A stretch of 64,000 nt of DNA from Serratia marcescens (GCF_029846115.1 NZ_JARVZZ010000001.1:1736001-1800000); one strand, 5' to 3'; positions 1 through 11,304 are shown, counted from the stretch's first letter. Notes: generated by a model from the letters alone, not told the origin. A program made the numbers and translations.

Positions 1-475
1 CCAACTGGCCGAGGATCTTCAGCCGGGCGATGAGGCGCGCGGCCAGCTGTGGCGGCGGTGAGGCGAGGGTTTGCAGCACGCCGTCGATGCGCAGACGAAT
101 GCGAAAATGCTGCCGAAAGGGCTCGAAGTGGATATCCGAGGCGCGGCGCTGAATGGCCAGGCGCAGCGTCTGGTTGATGAACTGCACCACCGGCGCATCG
201 CCGTCGTCGAGGTAGGCGATGTCGGCGGTGTCTTCTTCGGCTGCCAGCGGCGCCGGCAGCGATTCGTGGCGTTGGTTCAGCGCCTGCTCAAGCCTGGCCG
301 CCGGCCAGTGTTCCAGATGGATGCGCTTGCCGGTGGCGAAACGCAGCGCCGCCAGCAGCCCCTGCGGCGCTTCTTCGTTGAGCGCGACCGTCAGGGTGGT
401 CGGATCTTCGTTCAGCGCCAGCGCCTGATAGCGCCGGCACAGGGCATGAACCTCTTCGCTGATTTGCGCGTTCAT
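1..475 (-). CDS. hofB: Type IV pilus/type II secretion ATPase, HofB (PilB/GspE family), partial
   Basis: Cytoplasmic ATPase of the GspE/PilB family that powers assembly of the type IV pilin encoded just upstream. Only the first ~158 residues are in the window; the gene runs off the left edge, so the Walker motifs are not visible. The visible part begins MNAQISEEVHALC and contains the family hallmark RRASDIHFEPF followed by RIRLRIDGVLQ, typical of the segment before the nucleotide-binding domain. The ATG at 475 lies 5 bases after the ppdD stop, so the two genes form an operon. Order ppdD-hofB next to nadC matches E. coli. Confidence 0.85.
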   Translation of the reverse strand, partial: MNAQISEEVHALCRRYQALALNEDPTTLTVALNEEAPQGLLAALRFATGKRIHLEHWPAARLEQALNQRHESLPAPLAAEEDTADIAYLDDGDAPVVQFINQTLRLAIQRRASDIHFEPFRQHFRIRLRIDGVLQTLASPPPQLAARLIARLKILGQL

Positions 476-480
476 CGCCG

Positions 481-918
481 TTACTCCGCCGCATTGTCGA
501 AGCGGAAGACTTCCTGACACACTTCAACCAGCGTTGCGTTTTCGCTGCTGCACAGCCGGCTCCAGCGGGTCAGCCCCTCGGCGTTCGATTTGGGGGTTAG
601 TGCCACCGCCAGCCCCTGCAGCGTTTGGGTGCCGGTCAGCGTGATCACGCCTTTGACGACTTTCACCCCGCTGACGTAACGCGACGTGCCGCCGGTGGGA
701 ATGCCTTTGCTGCCGGCCTCACAGCCGGTGGGTGCGCCCTCGTCCAGCACGCACAGCTCGACCGCCAGTTTATACGGCGCCATGGTTTGCAGCATGTCGG
801 TCATCGCCGCTTTCTGGATGTAGCGTTGGTAGGCGGGAATGCCGATAGCGCTGAGGATGGCGATGATGGCGATCACCACCATCAGTTCTATCAGGGTAAA
901 GCCGCGTTGCGTTTCCAT
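481..918 (-). CDS. ppdD: Prepilin-peptidase-dependent type IV pilin PpdD
   Basis: Major type IV pilin subunit of 145 aa. It has a very short leader, METQRG, followed by FTLIELMVVIAIIAILSAIG, the classic class IVa prepilin site: cleavage after Gly6, N-methylated Phe, and Glu at mature position 5. The hydrophobic N-terminal helix anchors the subunit in the inner membrane before assembly. The globular part has four cysteines, with a C-terminal pair in LCSSEN and VCQEVF that could form the usual disulfide loop. It is followed immediately by hofB; hofC, expected next, is outside the window. Confidence 0.93.
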   Translation of the reverse strand: METQRGFTLIELMVVIAIIAILSAIGIPAYQRYIQKAAMTDMLQTMAPYKLAVELCVLDEGAPTGCEAGSKGIPTGGTSRYVSGVKVVKGVITLTGTQTLQGLAVALTPKSNAEGLTRWSRLCSSENATLVEVCQEVFRFDNAAE

Positions 919-1106
919 GCGTTGTTTCCTCCATTGGGTGTGGAAGACAACGGTAGCGGCTTGCTCGGGGGCACGGCGAGGGGCTTTTGCGCGTTTCTCG
1001 GCGCGCTTCCATCAGTAATGATGTCGTTTGCAGCGGTGAAAAAAACGATGCGAGGGGGTTCGCAATTTTTCGGTGACGCCCCCGACAGCGGCCGGGGGCG
1101 AGGGGA

Positions 1107-2018
<912 letters not shown>

Positions 2019-2081
2019 TTAGATCGTAGGGGAACATGCTACTCTGTTGCAGGAATAAGTACCACCGTAGAGAGGTGTCTG

Positions 2082-2678
2082 ATGCAGTTGGAAAATGGCT
2101 GGATTGTCGGGGTGACGCGAGTGCTCTCGCCGCACTGCGATCGGCGCCCGGATGACGAGCCCCCCTCGCTGCTGGTCATCCACAACATCAGCCTGCCGCC
2201 CGGCGAGTTCGGCGGCCCCTATATCGACCAGCTGTTTACCGGCACGCTCGATCCCGCGCAGCACCCCTATTTCGCCGAGATCCATCAGCTACGGGTGTCG
2301 GCGCACTGTCTGATCCGCCGCGACGGGGAGATCGTGCAGTATGTGCCCTTCGACCAACGCGCCTGGCACGCGGGCGTTTCTCTGTATCAGGGGCGCGATC
2401 GGTGCAACGATTTCTCCATCGGCATCGAGCTGGAAGGCACCGATCTGTTGCCTTACACCGAGGCGCAATACCACAGGCTGCAGGCGGTCACCGCGCTGCT
2501 GGCCGAACGTTATCCGCCGCTGGTGGCCAATATCGCCGGGCATTGCGATATCGCTCCCGGCCGCAAGACCGATCCCGGACCGGCGTTCGATTGGGATCGC
2601 TATCTGGCATCTCTGGAACAACGCGGCGCGCCCGCCGACGCTATGCTTGAGACAAGAAAAAGGGAGAGGAATCGCTAA
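2082..2678 (+). CDS. ampD: 1,6-anhydro-N-acetylmuramyl-L-alanine amidase AmpD
   Basis: Cytoplasmic zinc amidase that cleaves anhydro-muropeptides during cell-wall recycling; its loss raises AmpC beta-lactamase through AmpR in enterobacteria. The 198-aa protein has the amidase_2 fold: zinc ligands are expected in LVIHNISLP, in RAWHAGVS and in [16 protein letters not shown], all present. The start at 2082 is chosen because [10 protein letters not shown] matches the family N terminus; an upstream in-frame ATG at 1854 would lie inside nadC. Its stop overlaps the ampE start by one base (TAATG), indicating an ampDE operon. Confidence 0.96.
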   Translation: MQLENGWIVGVTRVLSPHCDRRPDDEPPSLLVIHNISLPPGEFGGPYIDQLFTGTLDPAQHPYFAEIHQLRVSAHCLIRRDGEIVQYVPFDQRAWHAGVSLYQGRDRCNDFSIGIELEGTDLLPYTEAQYHRLQAVTALLAERYPPLVANIAGHCDIAPGRKTDPGPAFDWDRYLASLEQRGAPADAMLETRKRERNR

Positions 2679-3532
2679 TGACGCTGTTTACGCTGTTGCT
2701 GGTTTTGGCCTGGGAGCGCCTGTTTAAGCTGGGAGAACACTGGCAGCTGGATCACCGTCTCGAAGTGGTGTTTCAGCGGCTGCATCGGGTTTCGCTGGCG
2801 CAGACGCTGGCGATGACCGCCGCCTGGATGGTGATCGTCTGGGGCGTTCTGTGGCTGTCGCACGGGTTGTTCTTCGGCGTGGTGACGCTGCTGCTGTGGA
2901 TTGTCATCGATCTGCTGTGCGTCGGCGCCGGCATCAAGCGCAAACACTACCGCGCCTACCTGAAAGCGGCGCGGCAGGGCGATACCCACGCCAGCGATCA
3001 GATGGCGGAAGAGCTGGCGTTGATCCACGGTTTGCCGGTGGACTGCAGCGAAGAGCTGCGCCTGCGCGAGCTGCAAAACGCGCTGCTGTGGATCAACTTC
3101 CGCTATTACCTGGCGCCGCTGTTCTGGTTCGTGGTCTTTGGGCCTTACGGGCCGATCGCGTTGGCGGGGTATGCCTTCCTGCGCGCCTATCAAACCTGGC
3201 TGGCGCGCCACAATACGCCGCTGGAGCGTTCGCAATCGGGCATCGATCACCTGCTGAACTGGCTGGACTGGATCCCGGTGCGTTTGGCTGGGGTGGCCTA
3301 TGCGCTGTTCGGCCACGGCGAGCGTGCGCTGCCGGCGTGGTTCGCCTCGCTGGGGGATCGGCATTCGTCGTCGTATCAGGTGTTGACGCGGCTGGCGCAG
3401 TTCTCGCTGGCGCGCGATCCGCATATGGATCCGGTGCAAACGCCGCGGGCGGCGGTGACGCTGGCGCGCAAGGTGACGATGATCATCGTGGTGGTAGTGG
3501 CGCTGTTGACCATTTACGGCACGCTGCTTTAA
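2678..3532 (+). CDS. ampE: Beta-lactamase regulator AmpE, inner-membrane protein
   Basis: Integral membrane protein of 284 aa co-transcribed with ampD (one-base overlap). Four hydrophobic segments are visible: residues ~1-13, ~45-80 (two closely spaced), ~150-170 and the C-terminal [17 protein letters not shown]. The family is linked to sensing or signalling in AmpC induction, but its biochemical activity is not settled. In E. coli ampE is followed by aroP and pdhR; here a terminator and then hemL follow, so the gene marks a synteny break. Confidence 0.95.
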   Translation: MTLFTLLLVLAWERLFKLGEHWQLDHRLEVVFQRLHRVSLAQTLAMTAAWMVIVWGVLWLSHGLFFGVVTLLLWIVIDLLCVGAGIKRKHYRAYLKAARQGDTHASDQMAEELALIHGLPVDCSEELRLRELQNALLWINFRYYLAPLFWFVVFGPYGPIALAGYAFLRAYQTWLARHNTPLERSQSGIDHLLNWLDWIPVRLAGVAYALFGHGERALPAWFASLGDRHSSSYQVLTRLAQFSLARDPHMDPVQTPRAAVTLARKVTMIIVVVVALLTIYGTLL

Positions 3533-3545
3533 GCGGCTGCGAAAA

Positions 3546-3577
3546 ACAAAACGGGCGCCGAGGCGCCCGTTTTTTTG
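3546..3577. terminator. Bidirectional terminator between ampE and hemL
   Basis: Perfect 8-bp GC stem, CGGGCGCC at 3552-3559 and GGCGCCCG at 3562-3569, with a 2-base loop. It is followed by seven T on the + strand and preceded by an A-rich run that serves the convergent hemL transcript. Confidence 0.9.
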
Positions 3578-3592
3578 GCCATTCGGCCGGGA

Positions 3593-4882
3593 TTACAGCT
3601 TGGCGAAGCAGCGACGCGCGGCGTCGATGGTGCGCTGAATGTCTTCCTTGCTGTGCGCCACGGACATGAAGCCCGCTTCGAAGGCGGACGGCGCCAGATA
3701 CACCCCTTCCTCCAGCATCAGGTGGAAGAAGCGCTTGAAGCGTTCCACGTCGCACTGCATCACGTCCTGATAGCAGGTCACTGTCGGCGCGTCGGTGAAG
3801 AACAGGCCGAACATGCCGCCGACGTTGTTGACCACCAGCGGGATATTCTCTTCCTGCGCCGCATGCAGCAGGCCTGCGGCCAGCATTTCGGTCAGTTCGG
3901 TCAGCGTCTGGTGCACGCCTACCTGTGATACTTCGGTCAGGCAGGCATAGCCCGCCGCCATGGCGATCGGGTTGCCGGACAGGGTGCCCGCCTGGTAGAC
4001 CGGGCCGGTCGGCGCCAGCGCGTCCATCACGTCGCGGCGGCCGCCGAAGGCGCCCACCGGCATGCCGCCGCCGATGATTTTGCCCAGACAGGTCAGATCC
4101 GGCTCGACGCCGTAATAGGACTGTGCGCCGGCCAGCGCCACGCGGAAGCCGGTCATCACTTCATCGATGATCAAGAGCGCGCCGTACTTGTCGCACAGGG
4201 CGCGCAGTCCCGGCAGGAATTCCGGCAGCGGCGGCACGCAGTTCATGTTGCCGGCAACCGGTTCGACGATGATACAGGCGATCTCGGACGGGTACTGCTC
4301 GAAGGCGGCACGCACCGAATCCAGGTCGTTATAGGTGCAGGTCAGGGTGTGCTTGGCGAAGTCGGCCGGCACGCCCGGTGAGTTCGGCTGGCCGAGGGTC
4401 AGCGCGCCGGAACCGGCTTTCACCAGCAGGCAGTCGGCGTGGCCGTGGTAGCAGCCTTCGAACTTGATGATTTTGTCGCGGTTGGTGTAGCCGCGCGCCA
4501 GGCGGATGGCGCTCATGGTGGCTTCGGTGCCCGAGTTCACCATGCGCACCATATCCATCGTCGGCACCAGTTCGGTGACCAACTGCGCCATTTTGACTTC
4601 CATCTCGGTCGGTGCGCCGAAGCTCAGGCCGCGCTGCGCCGCTTCGATCACCGCGTCGCGGATCGCCGGGTGGTTATGCCCCAGCACCATCGGCCCCCAG
4701 GAACCGACATAGTCGATATAGGCCTTGCCGTCGGCATCGAACAGGTAAGCCCCGTCAGCCCGCTCGATAAACAGCGGCACACCGCCTACGCCGGTGAATG
4801 CACGCACCGGAGAGTTCACCCCACCGGGGATCAACTGTTGCGCCTGGGCGTACAGACTTTCGGACTTGCTGTGTAGGCTCAT
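3593..4882 (-). CDS. hemL: Glutamate-1-semialdehyde 2,1-aminomutase HemL
   Basis: PLP enzyme that converts glutamate-1-semialdehyde to 5-aminolevulinate, the committed C5-pathway precursor of heme and siroheme. The 429-aa protein shows the class III aminotransferase layout: [12 protein letters not shown] near residue 61, [18 protein letters not shown] near 114, the aspartate of [11 protein letters not shown] near 240, and the PLP lysine K268 in [17 protein letters not shown]. The gene converges on ampE across a shared terminator and is upstream-divergent from clcA, as in E. coli. Its product feeds the siroheme made by cysG elsewhere in the window. Confidence 0.97.
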   Translation of the reverse strand: MSLHSKSESLYAQAQQLIPGGVNSPVRAFTGVGGVPLFIERADGAYLFDADGKAYIDYVGSWGPMVLGHNHPAIRDAVIEAAQRGLSFGAPTEMEVKMAQLVTELVPTMDMVRMVNSGTEATMSAIRLARGYTNRDKIIKFEGCYHGHADCLLVKAGSGALTLGQPNSPGVPADFAKHTLTCTYNDLDSVRAAFEQYPSEIACIIVEPVAGNMNCVPPLPEFLPGLRALCDKYGALLIIDEVMTGFRVALAGAQSYYGVEPDLTCLGKIIGGGMPVGAFGGRRDVMDALAPTGPVYQAGTLSGNPIAMAAGYACLTEVSQVGVHQTLTELTEMLAAGLLHAAQEENIPLVVNNVGGMFGLFFTDAPTVTCYQDVMQCDVERFKRFFHLMLEEGVYLAPSAFEAGFMSVAHSKEDIQRTIDAARRCFAKL

Positions 4883-5056
4883 AAATCGGCTCCTGGATTC
4901 TCTTTTGAATGATTTGACCGCGCTATTCTAGAGGAGAGCGCCGCGTTATGAAACGATCACAGTCAGATACCATTAACGGCAGCGCCCGCCGCCGGGTTGG
5001 GGTAGAATAACCGCCCTGCCTATTTGTATTACAAATTACCTGACGAATCATTCGCG

Positions 5057-6496
5057 ATGACAGAATCACAATCACAGCCAGTCGGGACGTTGAGCCCGCG
5101 TCTTAGCCGCAGCGATGCGGTGCGTCAGTTTATTCGCCGCGATAAGACCCCGGTGGCGATCCTGGTGATGGCCGCGCTGGTGGGGACGCTGGCCGGTTTG
5201 CTCGGCGTGGCCTTCGATAAGGCGGTGGAGTGGGTGCAGCAGCAGCGGCTGGCTTCACTGGCGCAGGTCGCCGATTCCTGGAGCCTGGTGTGGCCGCTGG
5301 CGTTTATCCTGTCCGCCGCGCTGGCGGCGCTGGGTTATTACCTGGTGCGGCGCTTTGCGCCTGAGGCGGGCGGCTCGGGTATTCCGGAGATCGAAGGCGC
5401 GCTGGAGGAGCTGCGGCCAGTGCGCTGGTGGCGCGTGATCCCGGTGAAATTCATCGGCGGCATGGGCACGCTGGGGGCGGGCATGGTGCTGGGGCGCGAA
5501 GGGCCCACGGTGCAAATGGGCGGCAACGTCGGGCGCATGGTATTGGACGTGCTGCGCATTCGCGGCGCCGAGGCGCGTCATACGCTGCTGGCGACCGGGG
5601 CCGCCGCTGGGCTGTCCGCCGCGTTCAACGCGCCGCTGGCCGGCATCTTGTTCATCATCGAAGAGATGCGGCCGCAGTTCCGCTACAACCTGATCTCGAT
5701 TAAAGCGGTGTTTATCGGCGTTATCATGTCGAGCGTGGTGTTCCAGCTGTTTAACGGCCAGGGCTCGGTGATCGCGGTCGATAAACTTTCTTCGGCGCCC
5801 ATTAATACCCTGTGGCTCTATCTGGTGCTGGGGGCGATATTCGGCGCGGTGGGCGTGGGATTCAACGCGATGATCTTCCGCACTCAGGATATGTTTGCGC
5901 GCCTGCACGGCGGCAGAATGCGCAATGTCTTGCTGATGGGCGGGCTGCTCGGCGGCGTGTGCGGTATTCTGGGGCTGATCCAGCCGGAGGCGGCGGGTGG
6001 CGGCTTTGGGCTGATCCCCATCGCCGCGGCGGGCAATTACAGCGTCGGCATGTTGATGTTCATCTTTATTACCCGCATCTTCACTACGCTGCTGTGCTTC
6101 GGCTCCGGCGCGCCGGGCGGCATCTTCGCGCCGATGCTGGCGCTGGGCACGCTGTTCGGCACCGCTTTTGGGCTGGCGGGGGCGCACCTGTTCCCGCAGT
6201 ACGGCATCGAGGCGGGCACCTTCGCCATCGCCGGCATGGGGGCGCTGTTCGCCGCCACGGTGCGCGCCCCGCTGACCGGTATCGTGCTGGTGCTGGAAAT
6301 GACCGACAACTACCAACTGATTTTACCGATGATCATCACTTGCCTCGGCGCTACGGTGGTGGCGCAGCTGCTCGGCGGCAAGCCGCTGTATTCGTCGATC
6401 CTGGCCCGCACGCTGCAAAGACAGGAGGCGCAGCTGGCGCGGGAAGCGGCGGAGAAAACAGGTAAGGAAAATACAACAAATGCGGTGAATACTTGA
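5057..6496 (+). CDS. clcA: H+/Cl- exchange transporter ClcA
   Basis: CLC-family 2Cl-/H+ antiporter of the inner membrane, linked in E. coli to extreme acid resistance. The 479-aa protein keeps the selectivity-filter motifs GSGIPE, GREGPT (gating glutamate) and [11 protein letters not shown], plus the internal proton glutamate region [12 protein letters not shown]. About 18 helices are expected from the many hydrophobic stretches. The ATG at 5057 (MTESQ) is preferred to 5024, which adds 11 unconserved residues; neither has a strong ribosome-binding site. Position between hemL and erpA is conserved. Confidence 0.95.
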   Translation: MTESQSQPVGTLSPRLSRSDAVRQFIRRDKTPVAILVMAALVGTLAGLLGVAFDKAVEWVQQQRLASLAQVADSWSLVWPLAFILSAALAALGYYLVRRFAPEAGGSGIPEIEGALEELRPVRWWRVIPVKFIGGMGTLGAGMVLGREGPTVQMGGNVGRMVLDVLRIRGAEARHTLLATGAAAGLSAAFNAPLAGILFIIEEMRPQFRYNLISIKAVFIGVIMSSVVFQLFNGQGSVIAVDKLSSAPINTLWLYLVLGAIFGAVGVGFNAMIFRTQDMFARLHGGRMRNVLLMGGLLGGVCGILGLIQPEAAGGGFGLIPIAAAGNYSVGMLMFIFITRIFTTLLCFGSGAPGGIFAPMLALGTLFGTAFGLAGAHLFPQYGIEAGTFAIAGMGALFAATVRAPLTGIVLVLEMTDNYQLILPMIITCLGATVVAQLLGGKPLYSSILARTLQRQEAQLAREAAEKTGKENTTNAVNT

Positions 6497-6585
6497 ACGC
6501 AACACTCAGGTATCGGATAATCGTTAATATTAATCAGGCAGCCATAGTCGCGATCTGATGCTGAACAATGTTGGGAGTAAAGAGT

Positions 6586-6930
6586 ATGAGTGATCAAACG
6601 GCACTGCCCCTGCAATTTACCGAGGCAGCAGCAAGCAAGGTTAAGTTCCTGATTGCTGACGAAGAAAATCCGAACCTGAAGTTGCGGGTTTACATTACCG
6701 GCGGCGGCTGCAGCGGATTCCAGTACGGCTTCACTTTTGACGACAAGGTCAACGATGGCGACATGACCATCGAGAAGCAGGGCGTGGCGCTGGTGGTCGA
6801 TCCGATGAGCCTACAGTATCTGGTCGGCGGTTCGGTGGATTACACTGAAGGGCTGGAAGGGTCGCGCTTCGTGGTGACCAACCCGAATGCCAAAACCACC
6901 TGCGGTTGTGGTTCGTCGTTCAGCATCTGA
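6586..6930 (+). CDS. erpA: Iron-sulfur cluster insertion protein ErpA
   Basis: A-type Fe-S carrier that delivers clusters to apo-proteins such as the isoprenoid enzymes IspG/IspH and respiratory dehydrogenases. The 114-aa product is nearly identical to the E. coli protein and has the three ligand cysteines: C42 in [12 protein letters not shown] and C106/C108 in [11 protein letters not shown]. The ATG at 6586, with GGGAG 12 bases upstream, is used; an in-frame ATG at 6568 would add six unconserved residues. Confidence 0.97.
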   Translation: MSDQTALPLQFTEAAASKVKFLIADEENPNLKLRVYITGGGCSGFQYGFTFDDKVNDGDMTIEKQGVALVVDPMSLQYLVGGSVDYTEGLEGSRFVVTNPNAKTTCGCGSSFSI

Positions 6931-6949
6931 GTTTGCCAGTCAGAATATC

Positions 6950-6982
6950 AACCCGCTCGCCTTACGGCCGGCGGGTTTTTTT
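6950..6982 (+). terminator. Intrinsic terminator after erpA
   Basis: ACCCGC at 6951-6956 pairs with GCGGGT at 6971-6976, and an inner GCC/GGC pair closes the loop. Seven T follow. It sits 20 bases after the erpA stop and just before the 3' end of the opposing small gene. Confidence 0.85.
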
Positions 6983-6986
6983 ATGC

Positions 6987-7235
6987 CTACCATTCCACGA
7001 GGATCACTTCCGCACCGTTCTCCTGTGCCGGTGGGCTGTGGATGATGTTCGGCTGCGCCGTCGCGTGGCTGCATTCGGCCTGTGGGATGTCGGCCTCGAG
7101 ACGCACGGCGCATTGCGGTTCAATGGTCAGGGTAACGCCGATCTGGCCGCTGACGGCATCGGCATACGCGGTGCCACTCAGCAGGGCACCACAGCAGGCA
7201 AGCAGCATTTTTTTCATCATTGCGGGAATAGTCAT
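6987..7235 (-). CDS. Small secreted protein of unknown function (two cysteines in the mature part)
   Basis: An 82-aa ORF with a good Sec signal peptide: KK, then MLLACCGALLSGTAYADA, with likely cleavage after AYA. The mature part is only ~57 residues, with two cysteines (PQCAVRL and AECSHA) that could form one disulfide. The stretch GVTLTIEPQC faintly resembles the start of spore-coat-U/fimbrial-type domains, but it is far too short for one, and I do not recognise the family. Alternative starts at 7220 or 7217 (MMKK) would give a more standard signal peptide. It lies alone between the erpA terminator and a TRIC-family gene. Short length and lack of a named family keep confidence moderate. Confidence 0.6.
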   Translation of the reverse strand: MTIPAMMKKMLLACCGALLSGTAYADAVSGQIGVTLTIEPQCAVRLEADIPQAECSHATAQPNIIHSPPAQENGAEVILVEW

Positions 7236-7435
7236 CCGTAAGCCATCTTGTGATGACTTATCGGCAAAAAGTTAAAAAGTTTTAACAGCGCGGGGAGGGG
7301 ATTAACCTGCGGATAACAGAATTTTACATCGTCGCTACGCTATTTTTCGGACGAAAATAATATCACCAAACCCGTTTTTAGTCTAATAAATCACCAGGTG
7401 CGGCGTTGCCAAGCGTCGCCCCACAGGGCGACGGC

Positions 7436-8050
7436 TCAGCGTTCGAGAATAAAGGCGGGCAGTTTGAGGTGCCAGCGGATGGCCGCCAGTCGAATGACCA
7501 GGGTGATGATCATGCCCAGCATCATGGCCTGTTGCAGCGGCATGCTGAAGGTGTAAAACGCCGTGGCGTGCACGATGCCGCCGATGATGCAGGCGGTGGC
7601 GTAAATTTCGGTGCGCAGGATCATCGGGATCTCGCGCGCCAGCACGTCGCGGATAATGCCGCCGCCGACGCCGGTGATCACCCCCATGCAGATTGCCACC
7701 AGCGGGCCGGTGCCGGCTGCGAAGGCCTTGTTGACGCCGATGCCGACGAACACCGCCAGCCCGACGGCGTCCAGCACCGGCAGCACCCACTGCGGCAGAC
7801 GGCGCGGCTGGCGCACCAGCAGCAGCGTCAAGACGCAGGTGATCATCGCCACCACCAGATCGGTGGGATCCTTGACCCAGAACACCGGGCCGTTGGCCAG
7901 CGCCATGTCGCGGATGGTGCCGCCGCCGACCGCGGTGACCACGCCCAATACCAGCACGCCGAACGGATCCATGCGCAACTTGCCGGCCAGCAGTACGCCG
8001 GAGATGGCGAACACCGCCGTACCGAGAATATCCAACCAGAACACCAGCAT
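7436..8050 (-). CDS. yadS: TRIC-type cation channel family membrane protein (YadS/UPF0126-like)
   Basis: A 204-aa membrane protein made of two repeats of the glycine-rich family motif, GVVTAVGGGTIRDMAL and GVITGVGGGIIRDVLA, each within a run of hydrophobic helices (about seven in all). Prokaryotic homologues form trimeric cation channels; the physiological ion here is not known. The ATG at 8050 shares its A with the btuF stop (TGATG), so it is translationally coupled behind btuF. The order mtnN-btuF-yadS is conserved in enterobacteria. Confidence 0.9.
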   Translation of the reverse strand: MLVFWLDILGTAVFAISGVLLAGKLRMDPFGVLVLGVVTAVGGGTIRDMALANGPVFWVKDPTDLVVAMITCVLTLLLVRQPRRLPQWVLPVLDAVGLAVFVGIGVNKAFAAGTGPLVAICMGVITGVGGGIIRDVLAREIPMILRTEIYATACIIGGIVHATAFYTFSMPLQQAMMLGMIITLVIRLAAIRWHLKLPAFILER

Positions 8051-8856
8051 CAGCGGATCTCCGCCAGCTGGCGGCACAGCTGCTGCGCCGCCAACAGGAT
8101 GCGCGGCCCGCCGCGGTTGAACCAGTCTTCGTTCAGCGCGATCACCGGCACCTGCAGCTGCGGCGCCCAGAAGGCTTTCACATTGGCGGCTTCTTTCGCG
8201 CCGCCGGTGATGACGATGGCCTGCGGCTGGCGCGCCAACACCTGCTCGCGGCTGATTTGTGGCCAAGGGGTGCGGCTGTCGGCGAAGACGTTCTGCCCGC
8301 CGCACAGCGCCAGCACCTGGCTTTGCAATGTGGCGCCGGCGCTGGTGAACAGCGGCTGGGTGCCGAACTGCAGCAGCACGCGCCGCGATGGGTTAGCGGC
8401 ATACTGTTGTTTGAGAGCGGCGAACTGGCGGCGAAGGCCTTCCGCCGCCTGATGCGCCTGCTCCGGGTGCGGGCTGTATTGCGCCAGCTTGTCCAGCAAG
8501 CCGGCGATCCCTTCGAGATTATCGGCGTCCGCATAGAAGATCGGGATGCCGAACGCGGCGAGCTGATCCAGCACGCGCTGCGGATTGCCGCCGCGCCAGG
8601 CGAGGATCAGGTCCGGCTTGAGCGCCAGCACCCGCTCCAGATTGATGCCCTGCCAGGAGGCCACCTGCTCCAGCTTGGCGGCCTGCGGCGGATAATCGGA
8701 ATAGGCGCTCGCCGCCACCAGCACATCGCCCATGCCGGCGGCATAGGCGAGTTCGGTCGCGTTGGGCGCCAGGCTGATCACCCGCTGAGCGGCGCCGGCC
8801 GGCATGGCCAGCCAGAGCGCCAACAGACAGAGCATCGAGGTGAAGCGCAGCCTCAC
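8050..8856 (-). CDS. btuF: Vitamin B12 periplasmic binding protein BtuF
   Basis: Periplasmic cobalamin-binding component of the BtuCD-F importer. The 268-aa protein has a signal peptide ([22 protein letters not shown]) and the cluster A-II (BtuF/FhuD-like) start of the mature protein, [18 protein letters not shown]. Two mature cysteines, LALCGGQ and QQLCRQL, match the disulfide pair of E. coli BtuF. One untranslated base separates it from mtnN upstream, and its stop overlaps the yadS-type start. btuC and btuD are not in the window. Confidence 0.95.
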   Translation of the reverse strand: MRLRFTSMLCLLALWLAMPAGAAQRVISLAPNATELAYAAGMGDVLVAASAYSDYPPQAAKLEQVASWQGINLERVLALKPDLILAWRGGNPQRVLDQLAAFGIPIFYADADNLEGIAGLLDKLAQYSPHPEQAHQAAEGLRRQFAALKQQYAANPSRRVLLQFGTQPLFTSAGATLQSQVLALCGGQNVFADSRTPWPQISREQVLARQPQAIVITGGAKEAANVKAFWAPQLQVPVIALNEDWFNRGGPRILLAAQQLCRQLAEIR

Positions 8857-8857
8857 A

Positions 8858-9559
8858 TCAACCGCGCTTGGCCAGGGTTTGCAGCATGGCGTTGACCATC
8901 AGCGTAGACTGCTTGGCCGCTACCACCAGGAACTCGTCAAAGCTCATGTGCGATTCGCTGTCGGCGACGTCGGAAATGGCGCGCACCACCACGAACGGCG
9001 TGCCGAACAGATGGCAGATGTGGGCGATCGCCGCGGCTTCCATTTCCACGGCGGCGACGCGCGGGAAGGTCGCGCGGATGCGCGCCAGCGGTTCGGCGCC
9101 ATTGATGAAGGCGTCACCGCTGCAGATCAGGCCGCGCACCGCGTGCAGATCCAGCTGTTTGATGCAGCCTTCCGCCAACGCGATCAGCGCGTCGTCGGCG
9201 ACGAACGCCGCCGGGCAGCCGGCCATCTGGCCCGGCTCGTAGCCGAAAGCGGTGACGTCGGCGTCGTGGTAGCGCACTTCTTCCGATACCACGATATCGC
9301 CCACGCGCAGCGTGCTGGCCAGGCCGCCGGCGGAACCGGTGTTGATCACCAGGTCCGGGCTGCAGTGCTCCAGCAGCAGAGTGGTGCCCATGGCCGCCGA
9401 GACTTTACCGATGCCGGATTTCAGCAGGGCCACGTCAACGCCGCCAATTTGGCCGGTGTAGATTTCGCAGCCTGCGCGCTGGATAGTTTGACGGTTTTCG
9501 ATTTGATCGCGCAGCAGGGTGACTTCCTGCTCCATTGCGCCGATGATGCCTACTTTCAT
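8858..9559 (-). CDS. mtnN: 5'-methylthioadenosine/S-adenosylhomocysteine nucleosidase MtnN (Pfs)
   Basis: Hydrolyses MTA and SAH to adenine plus methylthioribose or S-ribosylhomocysteine, in SAM recycling and AI-2 precursor formation. The 233-aa protein starts [13 protein letters not shown], the standard N terminus; the in-frame ATG at 9607 would add 16 unconserved residues. The catalytic pair is seen as the glutamate in IIGAMEQE and the aspartate in RAISDVAD. The ribose-binding [10 protein letters not shown] is intact. First gene of the mtnN-btuF-yadS operon and divergent from dgt. Confidence 0.96.
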   Translation of the reverse strand: MKVGIIGAMEQEVTLLRDQIENRQTIQRAGCEIYTGQIGGVDVALLKSGIGKVSAAMGTTLLLEHCSPDLVINTGSAGGLASTLRVGDIVVSEEVRYHDADVTAFGYEPGQMAGCPAAFVADDALIALAEGCIKQLDLHAVRGLICSGDAFINGAEPLARIRATFPRVAAVEMEAAAIAHICHLFGTPFVVVRAISDVADSESHMSFDEFLVVAAKQSTLMVNAMLQTLAKRG

Positions 9560-9688
9560 AAATAACACTCGCTGATTGGCCGTGAGAATTGCGGCATAGT
9601 CTATCATGGCTGTGTATGAGAGATAATGCGTTGCATCCGCTGCCGGGAATTGTTATCACGGGGGCAGGGCGCAACGGCGGAGAAACAG

Positions 9689-11206
9689 ATGTCCGGGATC
9701 GACTTCAAGCAAAAAATCAGCTTTCAACGGCCTTTCAGCAAACCGATCGAGGCCGAGGAAGAGTACGACATCGTGCGGCAGTTCGAGAGCGATCGCGGGC
9801 GCATCGTTAACTCGGCCGCCATTCGCCGTCTGCAGCAAAAAACCCAGGTGTTTCCGCTGGAGCGCAACGCGGCGGTGCGCAGCCGCCTGACGCACTCGAT
9901 GGAGGTGCAGCAGGTTGGGCGCCACATCGCCAAAGAGATCCTCAACCGCTTCAAACAGGCGGGGAGAATTGATGAGCTCGGCCTGACCCGGCTGCTCGAT
10001 CCGTTTGAAAGCATCGTGGAAATGGCCTGCCTGATGCACGACATCGGCAATCCGCCGTTCGGTCACTTCGGCGAGTCGGCGATCAACGACTGGTTCGCCC
10101 AACGGCTCGATCCCGCCAGTTGCGGCAGCGAGCCGGGCAGCCACGATCGCTGCCTGGTGGCGACGCTGCGCCTGCATGAGGGGGAGAGCGATCTGAACCG
10201 GCTGCGCAGCCGGATCCGTCAGGATCTCAGCCACTTCGAGGGCAATGCCCAGGCGATCCGCATGGTGTACAGCCTGCTCAAGCTCAACCTGACCTATGCG
10301 CAGGTCGGCTGCATTTTGAAATACACCCGCCCGGCCTACTGGGCGAGCGACATCCCCGCCAGCCACAGTTACCTGATGAAAAAGCCCGGCTACTATCTGG
10401 CGGAAGAGGCCTTCGTCGATCGGCTGCGGCGCGAGCTGCACATGGGCGAGTTCGATCGTTTCCCGCTGACCTATATCATGGAGGCCGCCGACGATATCTC
10501 GTACTGCGTGGCCGATCTGGAAGACGCGGTGGAGAAGAGCATTTTCACCGTCGAGCAGCTGTATCAGCACCTGATTCAGGAGTGGGGCGAGGTGGTGCCG
10601 GGCGATCTGTTCGACAAGACCGTCGCCAGCGCGTTTCGCAAGATCGATCGCGGCGGCGCGCGGCGCAGCGCGGAAGATCAGTTCTTCATGTATTTGCGGG
10701 TGTTTACCGTGGCGCGGCTGGTGCCGCACGCGGCGCAACGCTTTATCGACAATCTGGACGCGGTCTATCAGGGCAGTTTCAATCAGGCGCTGCTGGAGGA
10801 CTCCAGCCCGGCGTACCAGCTGCTGAAAATATTTAAAAATGTGGCGTTCAAGCACGTGTTCAACCACCCGGAGGTCGAGCAGCTCGAGCTGCAAGGCTAC
10901 CGGGTGATCAGCGGCCTGCTGGACATTTACAGCCCGCTGTTGGCGATGTCGCTGGCGGACTTCAGCCAGCTGGTGCACGAGGACAGTCATCGCGCTTACC
11001 CGATCGAAACGCGCCTGTTCCACAAGCTGTCCACCAAGCATCGGCTGGCGTATGCGGAGGCGGTAGAGGGGCTGCAGCATTTATCGCCGGAGCAGCAAGC
11101 CATTCGGGAATATTATTTCCGCGCGCGTTTATTGCAGGACTATATCAGCGGAATGACCGACCTTTACGCCTATGATGAATATCGTCGATTGATGGCGGCG
11201 GAATAA
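9689..11206 (+). CDS. dgt: Deoxyguanosinetriphosphate triphosphohydrolase Dgt
   Basis: HD-domain enzyme that hydrolyses dGTP to deoxyguanosine and tripolyphosphate, controlling the dGTP pool. The 505-aa product has the metal-binding set: histidine in [16 protein letters not shown], the HD doublet in [16 protein letters not shown], and the later aspartate in [19 protein letters not shown]. The ATG at 9689 ([10 protein letters not shown], with GGCGGAG upstream) matches the family N terminus better than the upstream ATG at 9626. dgt followed by degP is the E. coli order. Confidence 0.95.
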   Translation: MSGIDFKQKISFQRPFSKPIEAEEEYDIVRQFESDRGRIVNSAAIRRLQQKTQVFPLERNAAVRSRLTHSMEVQQVGRHIAKEILNRFKQAGRIDELGLTRLLDPFESIVEMACLMHDIGNPPFGHFGESAINDWFAQRLDPASCGSEPGSHDRCLVATLRLHEGESDLNRLRSRIRQDLSHFEGNAQAIRMVYSLLKLNLTYAQVGCILKYTRPAYWASDIPASHSYLMKKPGYYLAEEAFVDRLRRELHMGEFDRFPLTYIMEAADDISYCVADLEDAVEKSIFTVEQLYQHLIQEWGEVVPGDLFDKTVASAFRKIDRGGARRSAEDQFFMYLRVFTVARLVPHAAQRFIDNLDAVYQGSFNQALLEDSSPAYQLLKIFKNVAFKHVFNHPEVEQLELQGYRVISGLLDIYSPLLAMSLADFSQLVHEDSHRAYPIETRLFHKLSTKHRLAYAEAVEGLQHLSPEQQAIREYYFRARLLQDYISGMTDLYAYDEYRRLMAAE

Positions 11207-11259
11207 TTGATCTGAAGAATAATTTCAGCAATTCCAACCGGTTGGCTGTCTCGAGTTTT

Positions 11260-11280
11260 GTAAAGACGGACAATATTTGT
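11260..11280 (+). promoter_or_regulatory. Candidate CpxR-binding region upstream of degP
   Basis: GTAAA at 11260-11264, in the context TTTTGTAAAGACGGACAAT, closely resembles the region of the E. coli degP promoter bound by phosphorylated CpxR (recalled, not aligned). It lies about 40 bp upstream of the sigma-E -35 element. Assignment rests on similarity and position only. Confidence 0.5.
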
Positions 11281-11304
11281 TTACTATTGCCAATCATCTG
11301 TGCC

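Noticed and set aside
5255..6316. Long minus-strand frame opposite clcA
   Set aside because: A GC-rich shadow of clcA with Arg/His/Gln-rich low-complexity content and no recognisable domain. Similar shadows lie opposite dgt, relA, cysJ, cysI, mutS and others.
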